Counted from the stretch's first letter, positions 1-5,881 are shown. The stretch: 6,505 nt of DNA from CAVUAF01 sp964460655 (GCA_964460655.1 CAYWSH010000197.1:1-6505), one strand, 5' to 3'. The notes: a model not told the origin generated them from the sequence alone. A program made the numbers and translations.

Positions 1-48
1 GTGCACCATACGCAGGATGGCATCAAGCGCGAAGCACCGCGCCAATGA
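1..48 (+). CDS. Possible 3' end of an upstream gene (15 residues plus stop)
   Basis: Frame 1 is open from the window edge to a TGA at 46-48 and would encode a short tail ending in REAPRQ. It is too short to assign to any family. The reason to mention it is that its stop lies in an ATGA at 45-48, inside the ten bases that recur exactly at the start of the DUF2182 gene (481-490). Another frame is also open through this stretch, so the reading frame is uncertain. No promoter was recognised in 1-66. Confidence 0.2.
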   Translation: MHHTQDGIKREAPRQ

Positions 49-52
49 GCGC
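43..52 (+). repeat. 10-bp direct repeat, left copy (CAATGAGCGC)
   Basis: Exact match to 481-490. Both copies contain an ATGA start/stop overlap. The two copies bracket the TonB-like gene. A 10-mer repeat is expected several times by chance in 6.5 kb, so only its placement at two gene junctions makes it notable. Confidence 0.5.
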
Positions 53-66
53 AGGGGCAGAGACTT

Positions 67-486
67 ATGTGGATTTCACTCGTAGCAGCGTTCTTCCTGT
101 TTGCCTCTACTGATCTTCAACCTGTTCGCGTCGTCGCTCCGGAGTATCCGCCGCTAGCATTCGCAGCTCGAGTGCAAGGCGAGGTTAAGGTCAGCATCGG
201 GGTAGACCTCGAAGGCCATCCGACAATCATGGATGTTATCGGGAATCGGGTTCTTCAAGAGGCAGCTAAGACAGCCGTAATGGAATGGCAGTTTGCGGCT
301 CCTGACCAGCCCCGGCGGATGATGGTGACGATTGTTTATAAAATCGAAGGCAAGGCTGTTCCACGGGACTTACACCAGAGTCCCAAAATCGTCTTTCAAT
401 TGCCAGATCGAGTTGAGATAACAATGTCTCCGGTGGAGCAGGACGACGCTTATCCGTCGATACCAATGAAAAAGCGCCGACAATGA
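67..486 (+). CDS. Secreted stand-alone TonB C-terminal-domain protein
   Basis: A 139-residue protein with a hydrophobic N-terminal stretch (about residues 2-15) that could be a short signal peptide or anchor. A TonB C-terminal domain follows at about residues 24-94. Seen features are the APEYPPLAF motif, QGEVKVSIGVDLEG, and a helix with AAKTAVMEWQF, which match the TonB_C pattern (P-x-YP-x-x-A, G-x-V, W-x-F). It lacks the long proline-rich spacer of true TonB, so it probably does not energise outer-membrane receptors by itself. Such stand-alone domains usually act as periplasmic protein-protein modules. The tail (95-139) has no recognised fold and ends in KKRRQ. The ATG at 67 is preceded by AGGGG at 53-57, nine bases away. 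The stop overlaps the start of the DUF2182 gene as ATGA. By rough count the gene is in the mid-50s % GC against mid-60s for its neighbour, which may mean a different origin. Its partner is unknown. Confidence 0.8.
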   Translation: MWISLVAAFFLFASTDLQPVRVVAPEYPPLAFAARVQGEVKVSIGVDLEGHPTIMDVIGNRVLQEAAKTAVMEWQFAAPDQPRRMMVTIVYKIEGKAVPRDLHQSPKIVFQLPDRVEITMSPVEQDDAYPSIPMKKRRQ

Positions 487-490
487 GCGC
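481..490 (+). repeat. 10-bp direct repeat, right copy (CAATGAGCGC)
   Basis: Second copy of the sequence at 43-52. It holds the last base of the TonB-like gene's final sense codon region, its TGA (484-486) and the ATG (483-485) of the DUF2182 gene. Confidence 0.5.
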
Positions 491-1286
491 TGCTTCGCCG
501 ACTCAACAACCGCATCGCAAGCCACCCTACGCCCTGCTCTACTCCACCGCGTTCGGCGTTTTTCTCGCGACTGCGGCCGCCACGCTGTGGGGCGCGCGCG
601 CCATGCAAGCGGGCATGCCGATGCCCGGCGGCTGGCGCATGTCCATGATGTGGATGCGCATGCCCGGCCAGTCTTGGACGGTCACGACCGCCCTCTTTCT
701 CCTGATGTGGGCCGCCATGATGCTCGCCATGATGCTGCCCTCCACGCTGCCCATGCTCATCATCTACCGCCGCGCCATCGCCTTCGCCGGCGAGCCGCAT
801 CTCGGCCTCTGCACCTGGGCTATGGGCGCCGGCTATTTTGGTGTGTGGACGTTGTTCGGCGCGGTGGCCTACGGGATCGGCATCGCCATCACGCAAGGCG
901 CGATGCACTACGAGGTGGTGAGCCGCGCCGTGCCGTTCGCCGTGGGTGGCGCACTGGTCATGGCGGGGATCTGGCAGCTGACACCGTGGAAGTCCGCCTG
1001 CCTGCGCCATTGCCGCGACCCGCTGGAACTCGTCGCCAGTCATCTGCACGTTGGAGCCGCCGGCGCTCTTCGCTTCGGCGTGCATCACGGCGCGTTCTGC
1101 GCCGCCTGCTGCTGGGGGCTGATGCTCATCCAGCTCGCCCTCGGTGTGATGGATCTGCGCATCATGACGGCGGTCGCGCTCCTCATCGCGGCGGAGAAGC
1201 TGCTGCCGTGGGGCGCCGGCTTCGCGCGCGCCATCGGCATCGCGTCGATCATCGGCGGCGTTGCCCTGATCGCGCAGGCGCTCTGA
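483..1286 (+). CDS. DUF2182 family polytopic membrane protein, probably metal-binding
   Basis: This 267-residue inner-membrane protein has about six to seven hydrophobic segments (roughly 16-38, 66-93, 112-136, 146-166, 207-222, 224-243, 247-265). Family hallmarks are visible: the FLLMWAAMMLAMMLPS segment (72-87), QLTPWKSACLRHC (165-177), and HHGAFCAACCWGLM (201-214) followed by AEKLLPWG (237-244). DUF2182 belongs to a group annotated as predicted metal-binding integral membrane proteins; its biochemical role is not established. Likely ligands are a Met-rich loop (eight Met between residues 41 and 60), a C-x-x-H-C cluster at 173-177, and H200-H201 with C206, C209 and C210. The ATG at 483 overlaps the upstream stop (ATGA) and has no Shine-Dalgarno of its own, so translation is probably coupled to the TonB-like gene. 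Length is normal for the family. A link to copper or another soft metal is inference from residue composition. Confidence 0.85.
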   Translation: MSAASPTQQPHRKPPYALLYSTAFGVFLATAAATLWGARAMQAGMPMPGGWRMSMMWMRMPGQSWTVTTALFLLMWAAMMLAMMLPSTLPMLIIYRRAIAFAGEPHLGLCTWAMGAGYFGVWTLFGAVAYGIGIAITQGAMHYEVVSRAVPFAVGGALVMAGIWQLTPWKSACLRHCRDPLELVASHLHVGAAGALRFGVHHGAFCAACCWGLMLIQLALGVMDLRIMTAVALLIAAEKLLPWGAGFARAIGIASIIGGVALIAQAL

Positions 1287-1304
1287 TCGTCACTTCACGA
1301 TCGG
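1283..1304. other. Inverted repeat spanning two convergent stop codons
   Basis: GATCGT (1285-1290) and ACGATC (1297-1302) form a perfect 6-bp stem with a 6-base loop. On the + strand it extends to 8 bp through a U-G wobble and a C-G pair. The stem covers the TGA of DUF2182 and the loop covers most of the TGA of the opposing hydrolase gene. No T-tract follows on either strand, so it is not a standard intrinsic terminator; it could protect RNA ends. Confidence 0.35.
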
Positions 1305-3056
1305 CAACTCCAGCGCGCTGGGATGCGCGGCGTCGTGCAGCAGCGTGATGTGCGCGGTGCGCGCGTCCTTCGCTGTCTCCGACGCGACGTCGCCGCCCGA
1401 GTTGTAATTCTTCTGCGTGTAGATCGAGTTCGGTGATTTCACCACCAGCCGCAGCCGGCTGCCCTTCGCAACCTTGCGCGAGAACCACGGGAAACTGGTG
1501 AATTCGTACTTCACCGCCTGCCCGGCGGGAACCGGTTTGCGCTCGGTGAGCGAATCGCGATAGCTCGCGCGGATCACCGTACCGGTAAGCGCGACGCTGC
1601 GCCCGCTCGGCATGATCTCGTACACCTGGGCCTCGAGGTCGGTGTCGGGCACATCCATCGTGAGAAACAGCGTGAGCTTGAGCCAGCTAGTGATCTCGGT
1701 GTCGCGCTCGAACGGCGCCGAGTGATAGATGACGCCCGCGCCGAACAGGTTGAGAGCTTCCTTCTGATCGAAGACGTACTCGCGCACCTGGTCCACGCCT
1801 TCGAGCTGTCCGAAGCGCGTGTCGAGCGGATCGTACGTCCACCGGTCTTGTCCTGATTGCGCGGCCGACTCAGCGAGCGTGCCCGAATGAAATGCATCGT
1901 TCGCATGGCCATCGGAGCCTAGATACAACGTACGATGCTCGCTCGCGATGCTCTCCAGCGAATCCGCGTACTTCCACTCTTCTTTCGCGATGTCCGGCCC
2001 GGGCACGTAGTACGCGACGCGCTTCTTCAGGAACTCGGGCTTCGCGCCGGACTTCATCGTCCAGTCGTACCACTCGCGGTGCAGCTTGTTCAGGTCGAGC
2101 TTGCTGCTTTCGTTGAACTGCAGCCCGCCGACCTCAGTGCGCGGCGTGCGCGTGCCCGCGTGGTCCCACGGCCCGATGATCAGGTAATGCTGCTGCTTCG
2201 CCGCCGCCGAACCGAAGCGCATGTGTTGCTGGTAGTAGTAGAGCGCGCCGCGCTGGTCGCCGTCGTAGTGCCCGGTGATCGTCAGGATCGGCTGCGTGAT
2301 GCGCGCGTACTGTTCGGTCGTGGGCCGCATCGCTGTCCAATAGGAATCAGCTGTCGGATGCTGCATCCACGTCTGCCACATCGTGGACGTGTTACCGGCG
2401 ATCTTGTCGAGCTCGCGAAACGACAGATGCTGGTCATACATCTGCTTGAACTTCTGTGACCAGTACGTACCGTAGCCGAACAGGTTGACCTGCGGCGTCA
2501 CGCCGCTCGTGTAGGTGAGCCACTGGATGTCGTACGAACCCCACACGTTCCCATCCATCGGGAAGTCAATGCCCATCGCCGCCGCCGCCGCGGGGACGAT
2601 GGTCGAAAGATGCGGCGGCGCCTGGCTGAGCACGGCCCACTGATCGAAACCCGCGTACGATCCGCCCCACATGGTCACCTTGCCGTTGCAGTACGGCTGC
2701 GTGGCAAGGAACTCCACCACGTCGTGACCGTCGCGCGCTTCGTTAACGAACGGCTCGAACTTGCCTTCCGAATTGCCGCGCCCGCGCACGTCCACCAGCG
2801 CAAAGACGTATCCGTTTTGCGCGAAGTAGAGCGAGCGCTCCTGATAGGTGTCGGCGATGTACGGTGTCAGGGTGAAGATGCACGGCAGCGGCCCCGCTTG
2901 CTCATGCGGCCGGTAGACCGTCGCGTTCAACTTGACGCCGTCGCGCATGGGGACCTTGACGGCCCACATCACGTCGACGTTCTTCGGCGGGGTAGTGGCT
3001 GGTTGTCCGGCAGCTATAGCGGAAAGCAGGAAGAACGCGGCGAGAAGACGTCGCAT
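1290..3056 (-). CDS. Secreted CocE/NonD family serine hydrolase (X-Pro dipeptidyl-peptidase S15-like)
   Basis: A full-length 588-residue alpha/beta hydrolase. Residues 1-17 form a signal peptide (charged start, hydrophobic core, Ala-rich end), so it is probably periplasmic or exported. The catalytic domain runs from about 30 to 350, with an inserted helical cap (about 155-250). The nucleophile is Ser133 in GGSYAGF, the acid is probably Asp265 in GHYDGD, and the base is His299 in GPWDHAG; RGRGNSEG (91-98) is also typical. A C-terminal jelly-roll domain of the X-Pro dipeptidyl-peptidase type occupies roughly 405-580. Family members cleave acyl esters (cocaine esterase), amides such as glutaryl-7-ACA, or X-Pro dipeptides. 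The true substrate cannot be read from sequence. The ATG at 3056 is preceded by AAGGAG (3065-3070), eight bases away. It lies 47 bp downstream of brnA, so read-through from the brnTA promoter is possible. A TCTAAT (3086-3091, - strand) is a possible -10 but has no -35 partner. Confidence 0.9.
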   Translation of the reverse strand: MRRLLAAFFLLSAIAAGQPATTPPKNVDVMWAVKVPMRDGVKLNATVYRPHEQAGPLPCIFTLTPYIADTYQERSLYFAQNGYVFALVDVRGRGNSEGKFEPFVNEARDGHDVVEFLATQPYCNGKVTMWGGSYAGFDQWAVLSQAPPHLSTIVPAAAAAMGIDFPMDGNVWGSYDIQWLTYTSGVTPQVNLFGYGTYWSQKFKQMYDQHLSFRELDKIAGNTSTMWQTWMQHPTADSYWTAMRPTTEQYARITQPILTITGHYDGDQRGALYYYQQHMRFGSAAAKQQHYLIIGPWDHAGTRTPRTEVGGLQFNESSKLDLNKLHREWYDWTMKSGAKPEFLKKRVAYYVPGPDIAKEEWKYADSLESIASEHRTLYLGSDGHANDAFHSGTLAESAAQSGQDRWTYDPLDTRFGQLEGVDQVREYVFDQKEALNLFGAGVIYHSAPFERDTEITSWLKLTLFLTMDVPDTDLEAQVYEIMPSGRSVALTGTVIRASYRDSLTERKPVPAGQAVKYEFTSFPWFSRKVAKGSRLRLVVKSPNSIYTQKNYNSGGDVASETAKDARTAHITLLHDAAHPSALELPIVK

Positions 3057-3103
3057 CGGCGGATCTCCTTGGCGAGAAGCGCACGATTAGAACACAGAAG
3101 GCA

Positions 3104-3397
3104 CTACGCAGACTTCTTGCCGCGCTCCCTTGCTAGGCGTTCCGAAAGGTAGACCTTCATCAGTGACTGGTATGGCACGTCACGCTCGTTGGCCAGCGCC
3201 TTCAGCTCTTCCAGCATCGATACCGGCAGCCGTATGGAGATGGAAGCGGTTGAAGGCTTCAAGGCCGGGAAGGTCGGTGAGGCGGCGCGCTCCCAGTCGA
3301 AGTAATCGACCAAGTCTCTCTTCGCCCAAAATCGCCGCTCCGCGTCTTCCGACGCGAATCGAGGGACCGGCCTAGCCTTCCTCTTGTGCTGCCCCAT
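3104..3397 (-). CDS. brnA: BrnA/CopG-type antitoxin of a type II toxin-antitoxin pair
   Basis: A 97-residue protein. The N-terminal part has the pattern of the CopG-like antitoxin family: RFASEDAERRFW (13-24), then DLVDYFDW (28-35). The C-terminal half is a ribbon-helix-helix DNA-binding domain: a beta strand at SISIRLP (52-58), a first helix at about 59-70 and a second from 74 (VPYQSLMKVYLSERLA). Antitoxins of this class bind and neutralise the BrnT RNase and repress their own operon as a complex. Here the likely target is the palindrome at 3693-3713. The gene overlaps the end of brnT by 26 bp, in the usual order of toxin first. The ATG at 3397 has a perfect AGGAGG at 3402-3407, four bases away, lying inside brnT codons. 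This should give the antitoxin much stronger translation than the toxin. The basic tail (RLARERGKKSA) is normal. The family is clear; whether it is closer to BrnA proper or to the CopG-antitoxin Pfam group is less certain. Confidence 0.87.
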   Translation of the reverse strand: MGQHKRKARPVPRFASEDAERRFWAKRDLVDYFDWERAASPTFPALKPSTASISIRLPVSMLEELKALANERDVPYQSLMKVYLSERLARERGKKSA

Positions 3398-3686
3398 ACA
3401 CCCTCCTCTCGCGCCGACTCATGTCACGGGCTGAGATCACCCTCACCAGATCGCCGCGGATTGTGAACACCAGGGCGAGATGGCGACCGGCGTTTGAGAC
3501 TCCCAGCAACGCGAAGCGATCCTCGCGGCCGGAGCGCTGCAGGTCAGGCGCGACGCGGACCGGTCGGTTGAAGAACGCCTGCTCACACTCCGTATGGCTC
3601 ACTTGGTGAAGCTTCCAGTTCTTCTCGACGTTACCCGCATCCCACTCGAAGCCCGTACACGCGGCCAGGTCGTCCGGAAAGTTCAC
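3372..3686 (-). CDS. brnT: BrnT family ribonuclease toxin
   Basis: A 104-residue DUF497/BrnT protein. Seen motifs are FEWD at 13-16, a conserved N23 with H27 in the following helix, EDRFALLG at 55-62, and the C-terminal strand-helix FTIRGDLVRVISARDMSRRE (74-93) ending in Y97. BrnT has a RelE-like fold and acts as an RNA-cleaving toxin that inhibits translation; BrnA binds it tightly. The usual N-x-x-K-H-G-V is here N-W-K-L-H-Q-V, so the lysine and glycine positions are changed while the histidine is kept. The start is GTG at 3686. An in-frame TAG lies 15 codon-bases upstream (3702-3704), there is no in-frame ATG until residue 89, and no Shine-Dalgarno is visible. Predicted transcription begins at or next to the GTG, so the message may be leaderless. 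All core blocks are present, so the toxin is probably intact, though activity is untested. Confidence 0.87.
   Translation of the reverse strand: MNFPDDLAACTGFEWDAGNVEKNWKLHQVSHTECEQAFFNRPVRVAPDLQRSGREDRFALLGVSNAGRHLALVFTIRGDLVRVISARDMSRRERRVYGAAQEEG
3402..3407 (-). promoter_or_regulatory. Strong Shine-Dalgarno (AGGAGG) of brnA inside brnT
   Basis: On the - strand AGGAGG is followed after four bases by the brnA ATG. The same six bases encode Arg-Arg (residues 94-95) of BrnT. It contrasts with the toxin gene, which has no such site. Confidence 0.8.
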
Positions 3687-3692
3687 GCCGGA

Positions 3693-3713
3693 TGTATATT
3701 CCTATTATATACA
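3693..3713. promoter_or_regulatory. Palindromic operator candidate for BrnA/BrnTA
   Basis: A perfect inverted repeat with 7-bp arms (TGTATAT and ATATACA) around a 7-bp centre. It covers the predicted -10 and most of the spacer. Type II modules with ribbon-helix-helix antitoxins repress themselves by binding such sites, so this is the natural autoregulation site. The A+T-rich block stands out sharply from the GC-rich surroundings. Confidence 0.6.
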
Positions 3714-3722
3714 GCGTGTCAA
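3693..3722 (-). promoter_or_regulatory. Predicted sigma-70 promoter of brnTA
   Basis: On the - strand there is an exact TTGACA (-35) at 3717-3722, an 18-bp spacer and TATACA (-10, four of six matches) at 3693-3698. Only six bases separate the -10 from the GTG of brnT, which places the transcription start at about the first base of the start codon. A consensus TATAAT also lies at 3704-3709, but its proper -35 position (TTCGTT, 3727-3732) is poor. Either choice gives a leader of about 0 to 11 bases. Confidence 0.6.
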
Positions 3723-3768
3723 GCCGAACGAATGAACTGATGAGTGGGTGGATGGCCTTGCTCGGTAC

Positions 3769-4536
3769 TCATCGCCCGCGCGCGGCGCGCGTCGCGGGCG
3801 GGAACGGTTCGTACGGAAGAACCTGGATCAGAATGTAGTGGAACTCGGCCGTACCCGCGTTTTTCTCACGGCGCTCGCAGGGCTGCTTTACGCAGGCCGA
3901 CCAGCTGACCGTACCGGCGTTCCGCTTCTCCGGTGGGGACGCGCTGCCACCACGCGGCAGGGTGGACACGCTTCCAGCAGAAAGATAGACCCTGACTTCG
4001 TCCCAGGAGTGCGTAACCCAGTGCGTAGTCACGGCCGCAGGGATACGCACGTCATACGCGTTCGTGTACTGATTGCCGAACAGCCAGCGGTGAAAGTGGG
4101 CGCCAATGAACCCAGGTCCATCCGTCGGCAGGGACCCGAGCGGCTGTGCTGGCTGGGCCGCCCGCTTGAACTCGACGATGACGTTATCCACTGGCTCGTC
4201 GCCCGTGACATACGACCGCTTCGTCACGCCGCTCCAACCGGCGGTTCCGGCGACGCTGCGCGCCGGCCCGCTGCGGCCCTCGGGCGTCGTGGTGGTGACC
4301 ACGCTATTCGCGAGGGGGATGACGATCCGCGGCCCACGATCGTGCATGGGCACGGACGTGTGCGGTGGCACCTGCAGATGGACCACGCGGACACGCGCGT
4401 CTTCATGCACCACTTTCGCGTATTGCGGCGCAATAGCGACCAGGTCCTGCGCAACAACGGGCGCTCCGAAGCACAGGACGACAAGCGGAAAGAACCAGCG
4501 CCGCATAGCGCGCATGGTAGCAACAAAACGTGTCAC
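3769..4536 (-). CDS. Secreted two-half (bicupin-like) protein of unknown function
   Basis: A 255-residue protein with a signal peptide ending near Ala29-Gln30. Two halves look alike. The first has RVRVVHLQVPPHTSVPMHD (48-66), then RIVIPLANSVV, then GTAGWSG (98-103) and a strand DNVIVEFK (117-124). The second has AYDVRIPAAVTTHWVTHSW (160-178), then EVRVYLSAGSV, then GTVSWSA (208-214) and FHYILIQV (232-239). The spacing is about 110 residues, consistent with a duplicated cupin barrel. Candidate metal ligands are H59 and H65 in the first half and H172, H176 and E180 in the second; neither half has a complete classical HxH motif, so catalysis is doubtful. The longest start is GTG at 4536, which overlaps the amidohydrolase stop as GTGA. 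ATGs at 4515 and 4506 are alternatives, and the last gives the most compact signal peptide. No start has a clear Shine-Dalgarno, which favours translational coupling. I do not recognise a named family beyond cupin-like. Confidence 0.7.
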   Translation of the reverse strand: MTRFVATMRAMRRWFFPLVVLCFGAPVVAQDLVAIAPQYAKVVHEDARVRVVHLQVPPHTSVPMHDRGPRIVIPLANSVVTTTTPEGRSGPARSVAGTAGWSGVTKRSYVTGDEPVDNVIVEFKRAAQPAQPLGSLPTDGPGFIGAHFHRWLFGNQYTNAYDVRIPAAVTTHWVTHSWDEVRVYLSAGSVSTLPRGGSASPPEKRNAGTVSWSACVKQPCERREKNAGTAEFHYILIQVLPYEPFPPATRAARGR

Positions 4537-5804
4537 TTCGCGCGCTTGTCGACCGCGACGGCTCCGGCCTTCATCACCCAGCGCACGCCTTTCGTCACTG
4601 CCGCGACGTCGGCCGTCGGATCACCTTCGACGCCGACCATGTCCGCGTAACAGCCGGCCGCGACGCAACCCAGGTCCTTCTCCATGCCGAGCAGCGTGGC
4701 AGCGTTGGTAGTCGCGGTAGCGAGCGCTTCCGCGGGCGAGAGGCCGGCCTTCGCCAGTTGCTCAAGTTCGCGGGTGTTCTGGCCGAACATGGTGAAGACG
4801 GCGTCCGACCCCATCGCGACGCGCACACCTGCCTGGTGCGCGCGGCGCACGGTTTCGAGGTTCCGGTTGATGAAGTCCTGCACCGTCGCCACGTCCTTTT
4901 CGGCGTAGCCGTAGAGCTGACGCGCGTCGATGTAGTAGCGGTTGTGGTCCACGGTGGGGACATAGAACGTGCCGCGCCGCGCCATCTCAGCCAGAGTGGC
5001 ATCGTCGAGATCGGCGGCATGTTCGAGCGAATCGGCGCCGGCGCGCACCGCATCACGGGCGCCGCTCGCGCCGTAGGAGTGGATCGCGACGCGCTTGCCA
5101 TATTCATGCGCCACTTCGCACGCGGCGCGCATCTCGTCATACGTATAGGTCTGCCGCCCGCTGACGTCAAAGCCCGTGCCGGTGGAAGCGTAGATCTTGA
5201 TGACGTCGGCGCCCGCCGCGATGTTCTGCCGCACCACGCGCATCGCTTCCACTGCGCCGTCGGCGGTGCCTCCCGCCGGCAACGTCACACCGGGACGGAA
5301 TTGCGCACTCGTGGGATGCAGGCCATAGCCGGAGACGAACATGCGCGGGCCCGGCATCGCACCACGATTGATGAGGTCGCGCATCGCCAGGTCGCTGTAG
5401 TCGCCGGCGCCGAGGTCGCGCACCGTCGTGACGCCGGTCTCCAACGTTTTGCGCGCATTCTCCTGCGCCAGAAAAACCGTGACCTGCGGCAGGCGCGAGC
5501 CGCTTTGCGCGAACGGCCGACCGCCGTTCGCGTCGTAGAAGTAGGTCATGTGCGTGTGCACGTCGATCAGGCCAGGAATGCCGGTGAGTGGCCGCAGGTC
5601 GATGACCTGCGCGCCCGCAGGCACGGCCGCATCGCCGGAGCCCACGGCGGTGATGCGATCACCGGCAACGATGACAACCGCATCGTTGGTGACATGGCCT
5701 TTGCCATCGATCAGCTTGGCAAAGCGGACCGCCTTCGTCGCAGTCGTTGTTTGGGCAATAGCGGCAGCAGCGAGAAATGAGACAACCAGCAGACGAGCGC
5801 GCAT
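4533..5804 (-). CDS. Secreted metal-dependent amidohydrolase (imidazolonepropionase/Xaa-Pro dipeptidase-like)
   Basis: A complete 423-residue amidohydrolase with a signal peptide (about 1-17, ending AIAQ). A small beta-sandwich flanks a TIM barrel. The full metal and catalytic set is visible: H83 and H85 in DVHTHM, K203 in VIKIY (probable carboxylated bridging lysine), H242 in AIHSYG, H262 in SLEHA, and D334 in MGSDA. This is the binuclear-site layout seen in exported enzymes annotated as Xaa-Pro dipeptidases and related cyclic-amide or peptide hydrolases. Substrate cannot be told from sequence; a role in dipeptide or carboxypeptide hydrolysis is plausible. The ATG at 5804 has GGGAG at 5811-5815, six bases away. 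It heads a two-gene unit with the cupin protein. The ftsH terminator ends about 36 bp upstream, so it must have its own promoter or rely on read-through; I found no convincing -35/-10 in the 95-bp gap. Confidence 0.9.
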   Translation of the reverse strand: MRARLLVVSFLAAAAIAQTTTATKAVRFAKLIDGKGHVTNDAVVIVAGDRITAVGSGDAAVPAGAQVIDLRPLTGIPGLIDVHTHMTYFYDANGGRPFAQSGSRLPQVTVFLAQENARKTLETGVTTVRDLGAGDYSDLAMRDLINRGAMPGPRMFVSGYGLHPTSAQFRPGVTLPAGGTADGAVEAMRVVRQNIAAGADVIKIYASTGTGFDVSGRQTYTYDEMRAACEVAHEYGKRVAIHSYGASGARDAVRAGADSLEHAADLDDATLAEMARRGTFYVPTVDHNRYYIDARQLYGYAEKDVATVQDFINRNLETVRRAHQAGVRVAMGSDAVFTMFGQNTRELEQLAKAGLSPAEALATATTNAATLLGMEKDLGCVAAGCYADMVGVEGDPTADVAAVTKGVRWVMKAGAVAVDKRAK

Positions 5805-5840
5805 GCAAGCTCCCGGAGAGCGCGCCAGCGTAGCACGCGC

Positions 5841-5881
5841 ACAAACAAAAACGGATGAGCACTTGATCCGTGCCCATCCGT
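5841..5881 (-). terminator. Rho-independent terminator after ftsH
   Basis: The arms 5870-5881 and 5851-5862 form a 12-bp stem with one G-U wobble (ACGGATGGGCAC pairing with GTGCTCATCCGT on the - strand) around a 7-base loop. On the - strand it runs straight into TTTTTGTTTG. It lies 18 bp past the ftsH stop and 36 bp before the amidohydrolase start, and should separate the two transcripts. Confidence 0.85.

Noticed and set aside
450..1088. 212-codon open frame on the - strand
   Set aside because: Antisense to the DUF2182 gene; translation is a run of His, Gly, Ala and Arg typical of a shadow frame.
587..1348. 253-codon frame on the + strand in a second frame of DUF2182
   Set aside because: Arg/His-rich translation without hydrophobic segments, while the other frame gives clear DUF2182 motifs.
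2578..2592. GCC trinucleotide run as a microsatellite
   Set aside because: It encodes a run of Ala in the hydrolase cap region and is short; ordinary codon use in GC-rich DNA explains it.
1935..3152. Two + strand open frames (1935-2459 and 2610-3152)
   Set aside because: Both are antisense to the CocE-type hydrolase, which has its triad and signal peptide intact.
3704..3709. Consensus TATAAT as the main -10 of brnTA
   Set aside because: The exact TTGACA is only 7 bp from it, and the correctly spaced -35 position is poor. I kept it only as an alternative.
3748..4650. 300-codon open frame on the + strand
   Set aside because: Antisense to the bicupin gene and the end of the amidohydrolase, with Arg-rich low-complexity translation and no recognisable domain.
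4530..5780. 416-codon open frame on the + strand
   Set aside because: It lies almost exactly antisense to the amidohydrolase, whose complete catalytic residue set proves the - strand is coding. Its product is His, Arg and Ala rich with no fold, as is usual for antisense frames in GC-rich DNA.
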